From positions 4,411,001 through 4,475,000 of the forward strand of contig NZ_CP036533.1 in assembly GCF_024585265.1 (NCBI RefSeq): a stretch of 64,000 nucleotides of DNA, read 5' to 3'. A program made the position numbers and the translations under genes. Below the pieces are notes generated by a model that saw only the letters and a list, made by a program, of their open reading frames with translations, was not told the DNA's origin and made no database searches. Positions 62,926 through 64,000 of this stretch are shown here, piece after piece; the stretch's first letter is position 1, and each line of letters starts with the position of its first letter. The stretch comes from Bradyrhizobium sp. WBAH42. GTDB lineage: Bacteria > Pseudomonadota > Alphaproteobacteria > Rhizobiales > Xanthobacteraceae.

Positions 62926-63364
62926 GATGAATGAACCTGGCAAGAGCAAGGGATTTGCCCGGACTATGCCCGGCCGTCGCTGCACAAACGGTTAAACGGC
63001 GGGCGCGCCCGCTCCGTTAAATCCGTGGTAATTCGGTCCGGAGACTTGTCGCCGATGCCTGCTCATGGGCGGAATCGCCGGGAAAATACTGCATTTCCGG
63101 ACCTTGGGGCCGAGATGGTCCTTAAGGAAGAATTTACCATTCGAGCAGGCCCTTTCGTCCGGCCAACCGACATCGGTCGGCTAGGCGCCGTGCGCAGCAG
63201 GGATGCCGGTTGCTTTGTTGACGGGACCTAATGATTTGTACATTAGTACAAATGAGGCGTTACTGTCGGCACCGCACACTTAGGCCCGCCCGCCCGTTGT
63301 GCCGTGCGCGTCTCGATCGCGCCGCCCGGACAGGCGGATCGCAGCCATGCTCCAGGAGGAAACC
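62926..63364. other. Divergent intergenic region with an operator-like palindrome
   Basis: About 440 bases between the HerA-like gene and the dioxygenase gene. It contains the inverted repeat at 63235-63252 and a possible TTGACG -35 at 63218, 12 bases before it. No gene-like frame with a good ribosome site is visible. Confidence 0.4.
63235..63252. promoter_or_regulatory. Operator-like inverted repeat upstream of the dioxygenase gene
   Basis: TTTGTAC (63235-63241) and GTACAAA (63246-63252) are perfect 7 bp arms around ATTA. The repeat is centred 122 bases before the dioxygenase ATG and lies over the -10 region that fits TTGACG at 63218. This is the usual place for a repressor such as a MarR, GntR or TetR protein of an aromatic-degradation gene. 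The regulator gene is not in this window. Confidence 0.6.
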
Positions 63365-64000
63365 ATGCAGCCCGAACCGATCCTCGATCTCGCCCATCTC
63401 GGCCACATGGAGCTGCTGACGCCGAAGCCGGACGAGAGCCTGAAATTCTTCGTCGATGTGATGGGCATGACGGTCAGCGGACAGAAGGGTGAGTCGGTCT
63501 ATTTGCGCGGCTGGGACGATTACGAGCGCTATTCGCTCAAGCTCACGGCGGCGAAGACCTCGGGCATGGGCCACATGGCGCTGCGTGCGCGCAGCCAGCA
63601 GGCGCTGGAGCGGCGCGTCGCCGCGCTGAAGGGATCCGGCTTCGACATCGGCTGGAGCGACGGCGACATGGGGCAGGGGCCGACGTTCCGCTGCCGCGAT
63701 CCCGATGGCCATATCGTCGAGCTCTATTACGAGACCGAATGGTATCAGGCGCCGCCCGAACTCAAGCCTGCGCTGAAGAACCAGGCACAGCGCTTTCCCG
63801 CTCGCGGCGTCAATGTCCGCCGCCTCGACCATCTCAACTGCCTTGCCGTCGACATCAAGGCCAACCGCGAGTTCTTCGAGACCTATCTCGGCTGCCGCCT
63901 CACCGAGCAGATCGTGCTCAACAACGGCCGTGAGGCCGCGATGTGGCTGACGATGTCAAACAAGAGCTACGATTTCGCCTATTCGCTCGATCATTCGGGC
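63365..64000 (+). CDS. Extradiol (catechol 2,3-dioxygenase-type) dioxygenase, truncated by the window end
   Basis: The first 212 codons of a two-domain VOC dioxygenase, which opens aromatic rings next to two hydroxyls. Domain 1 holds DLAHLGHMELLTPKPDESLK and DPDGHIVELYYETEWY (about residues 112-127); domain 2 begins at RRLDHLNCLAVDIKANREF with the first iron ligand His156. A second iron-ligand candidate is in SLDHSG at the window edge. The stop is beyond the window. AGGAGGAAACC lies just before the ATG at 63365. The substrate is not certain; protocatechuate- or catechol-like compounds are likely. An operator-like repeat lies upstream. Confidence 0.9.
   Translation, partial: MQPEPILDLAHLGHMELLTPKPDESLKFFVDVMGMTVSGQKGESVYLRGWDDYERYSLKLTAAKTSGMGHMALRARSQQALERRVAALKGSGFDIGWSDGDMGQGPTFRCRDPDGHIVELYYETEWYQAPPELKPALKNQAQRFPARGVNVRRLDHLNCLAVDIKANREFFETYLGCRLTEQIVLNNGREAAMWLTMSNKSYDFAYSLDHSG

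Noticed and set aside
1..64000. tRNA, rRNA, CRISPR array or insertion sequence
   Set aside because: Scanned by eye for cloverleaf-like arms, regular spaced repeats and transposase motifs (DDE); none was found, although a covariance-model search would be more reliable for small RNAs.

Overview
This is a GC-rich alphaproteobacterial chromosome segment, most like Bradyrhizobium or a close relative (Nitrobacteraceae). The call rests on a coxMNOP-type alternative oxidase with two subunit III genes, a rhizobial acpXL/lpxXL very-long-chain lipid A cluster, DUF2865 and DUF2189 proteins, tandem kup genes, and four intergenic palindromic elements of a style common in bradyrhizobia. It reads as ordinary core chromosome. 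No phage, insertion sequence, CRISPR array, rRNA or tRNA was seen.

Layout. 0.1-2.3 kb: TRAP permease pair dctQM (minus). 2.6-4.7 kb: moaA, a startless coding-like remnant, gph. 4.8-7.5 kb: rpiA-DUF2059-gor. 7.5-11.3 kb (minus): a double-cupin protein, then a glutamine-amidotransferase-like protein, a GCS2-type ligase and a CxxC mini-protein in one unit. 11.7-13.8 kb: TerB-like, small membrane protein, TerC, UPF0114, ending in a terminator. 14.4-19.0 kb: alpha/beta hydrolase (minus), then class II DAHP synthase, diacylglycerol kinase and NAD synthetase. 19.0-23.6 kb (minus): coxMNOP plus a subunit IV. 24-26.7 kb: DUF2189, DUF2865 and a small Cys-rich secreted protein. 26.9-30.8 kb: cysS, a 37-residue membrane protein, a GNAT acetyltransferase and cimA, mostly coupled by ATGA overlaps. 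30.9-36.8 kb: VOC protein, LOG-type phosphoribohydrolase (minus), Atm1-type ABC exporter, psd, pssA, RraA-like protein. 37-43 kb: motA-motB and two kup genes. 43.4-46.7 kb: rhodanese, aminotransferase, polyamine-type binding protein, a DUF433/DUF5615 toxin-antitoxin pair. 46.7-50.9 kb (minus): acpXL-fabZ-fabF2-fabF1-lpxXL. 51-56 kb: small proteins, a ParB-like protein, and a micropeptide coupled to a P2-type ATPase. 56.1-59.9 kb: TonB siderophore receptor, PepSY membrane protein and a small membrane protein. 59.9-64 kb: MgtC, AhpD-like and HerA-like proteins (minus) and an extradiol dioxygenase cut by the window end.

The most notable observations: (1) cysS is a mosaic, with a normal GC-rich catalytic half and a C-terminal half of clearly different, AT-richer codon use and extra length; (2) the DUF5615 toxin begins with ACG exactly where the family has ATG, so it is probably silenced or weakly initiated; (3) the second ketosynthase of the lipid A cluster contains no cysteine at all, giving a KS/chain-length-factor-like pair, and the adh gene usual in rhizobial versions is missing; (4) a GCS2 ligase, an EgtC-like amidotransferase and a CxxC mini-protein form an uncharacterised gamma-glutamyl-type operon; (5) a 55-residue membrane peptide is translationally coupled to a P-type ATPase.
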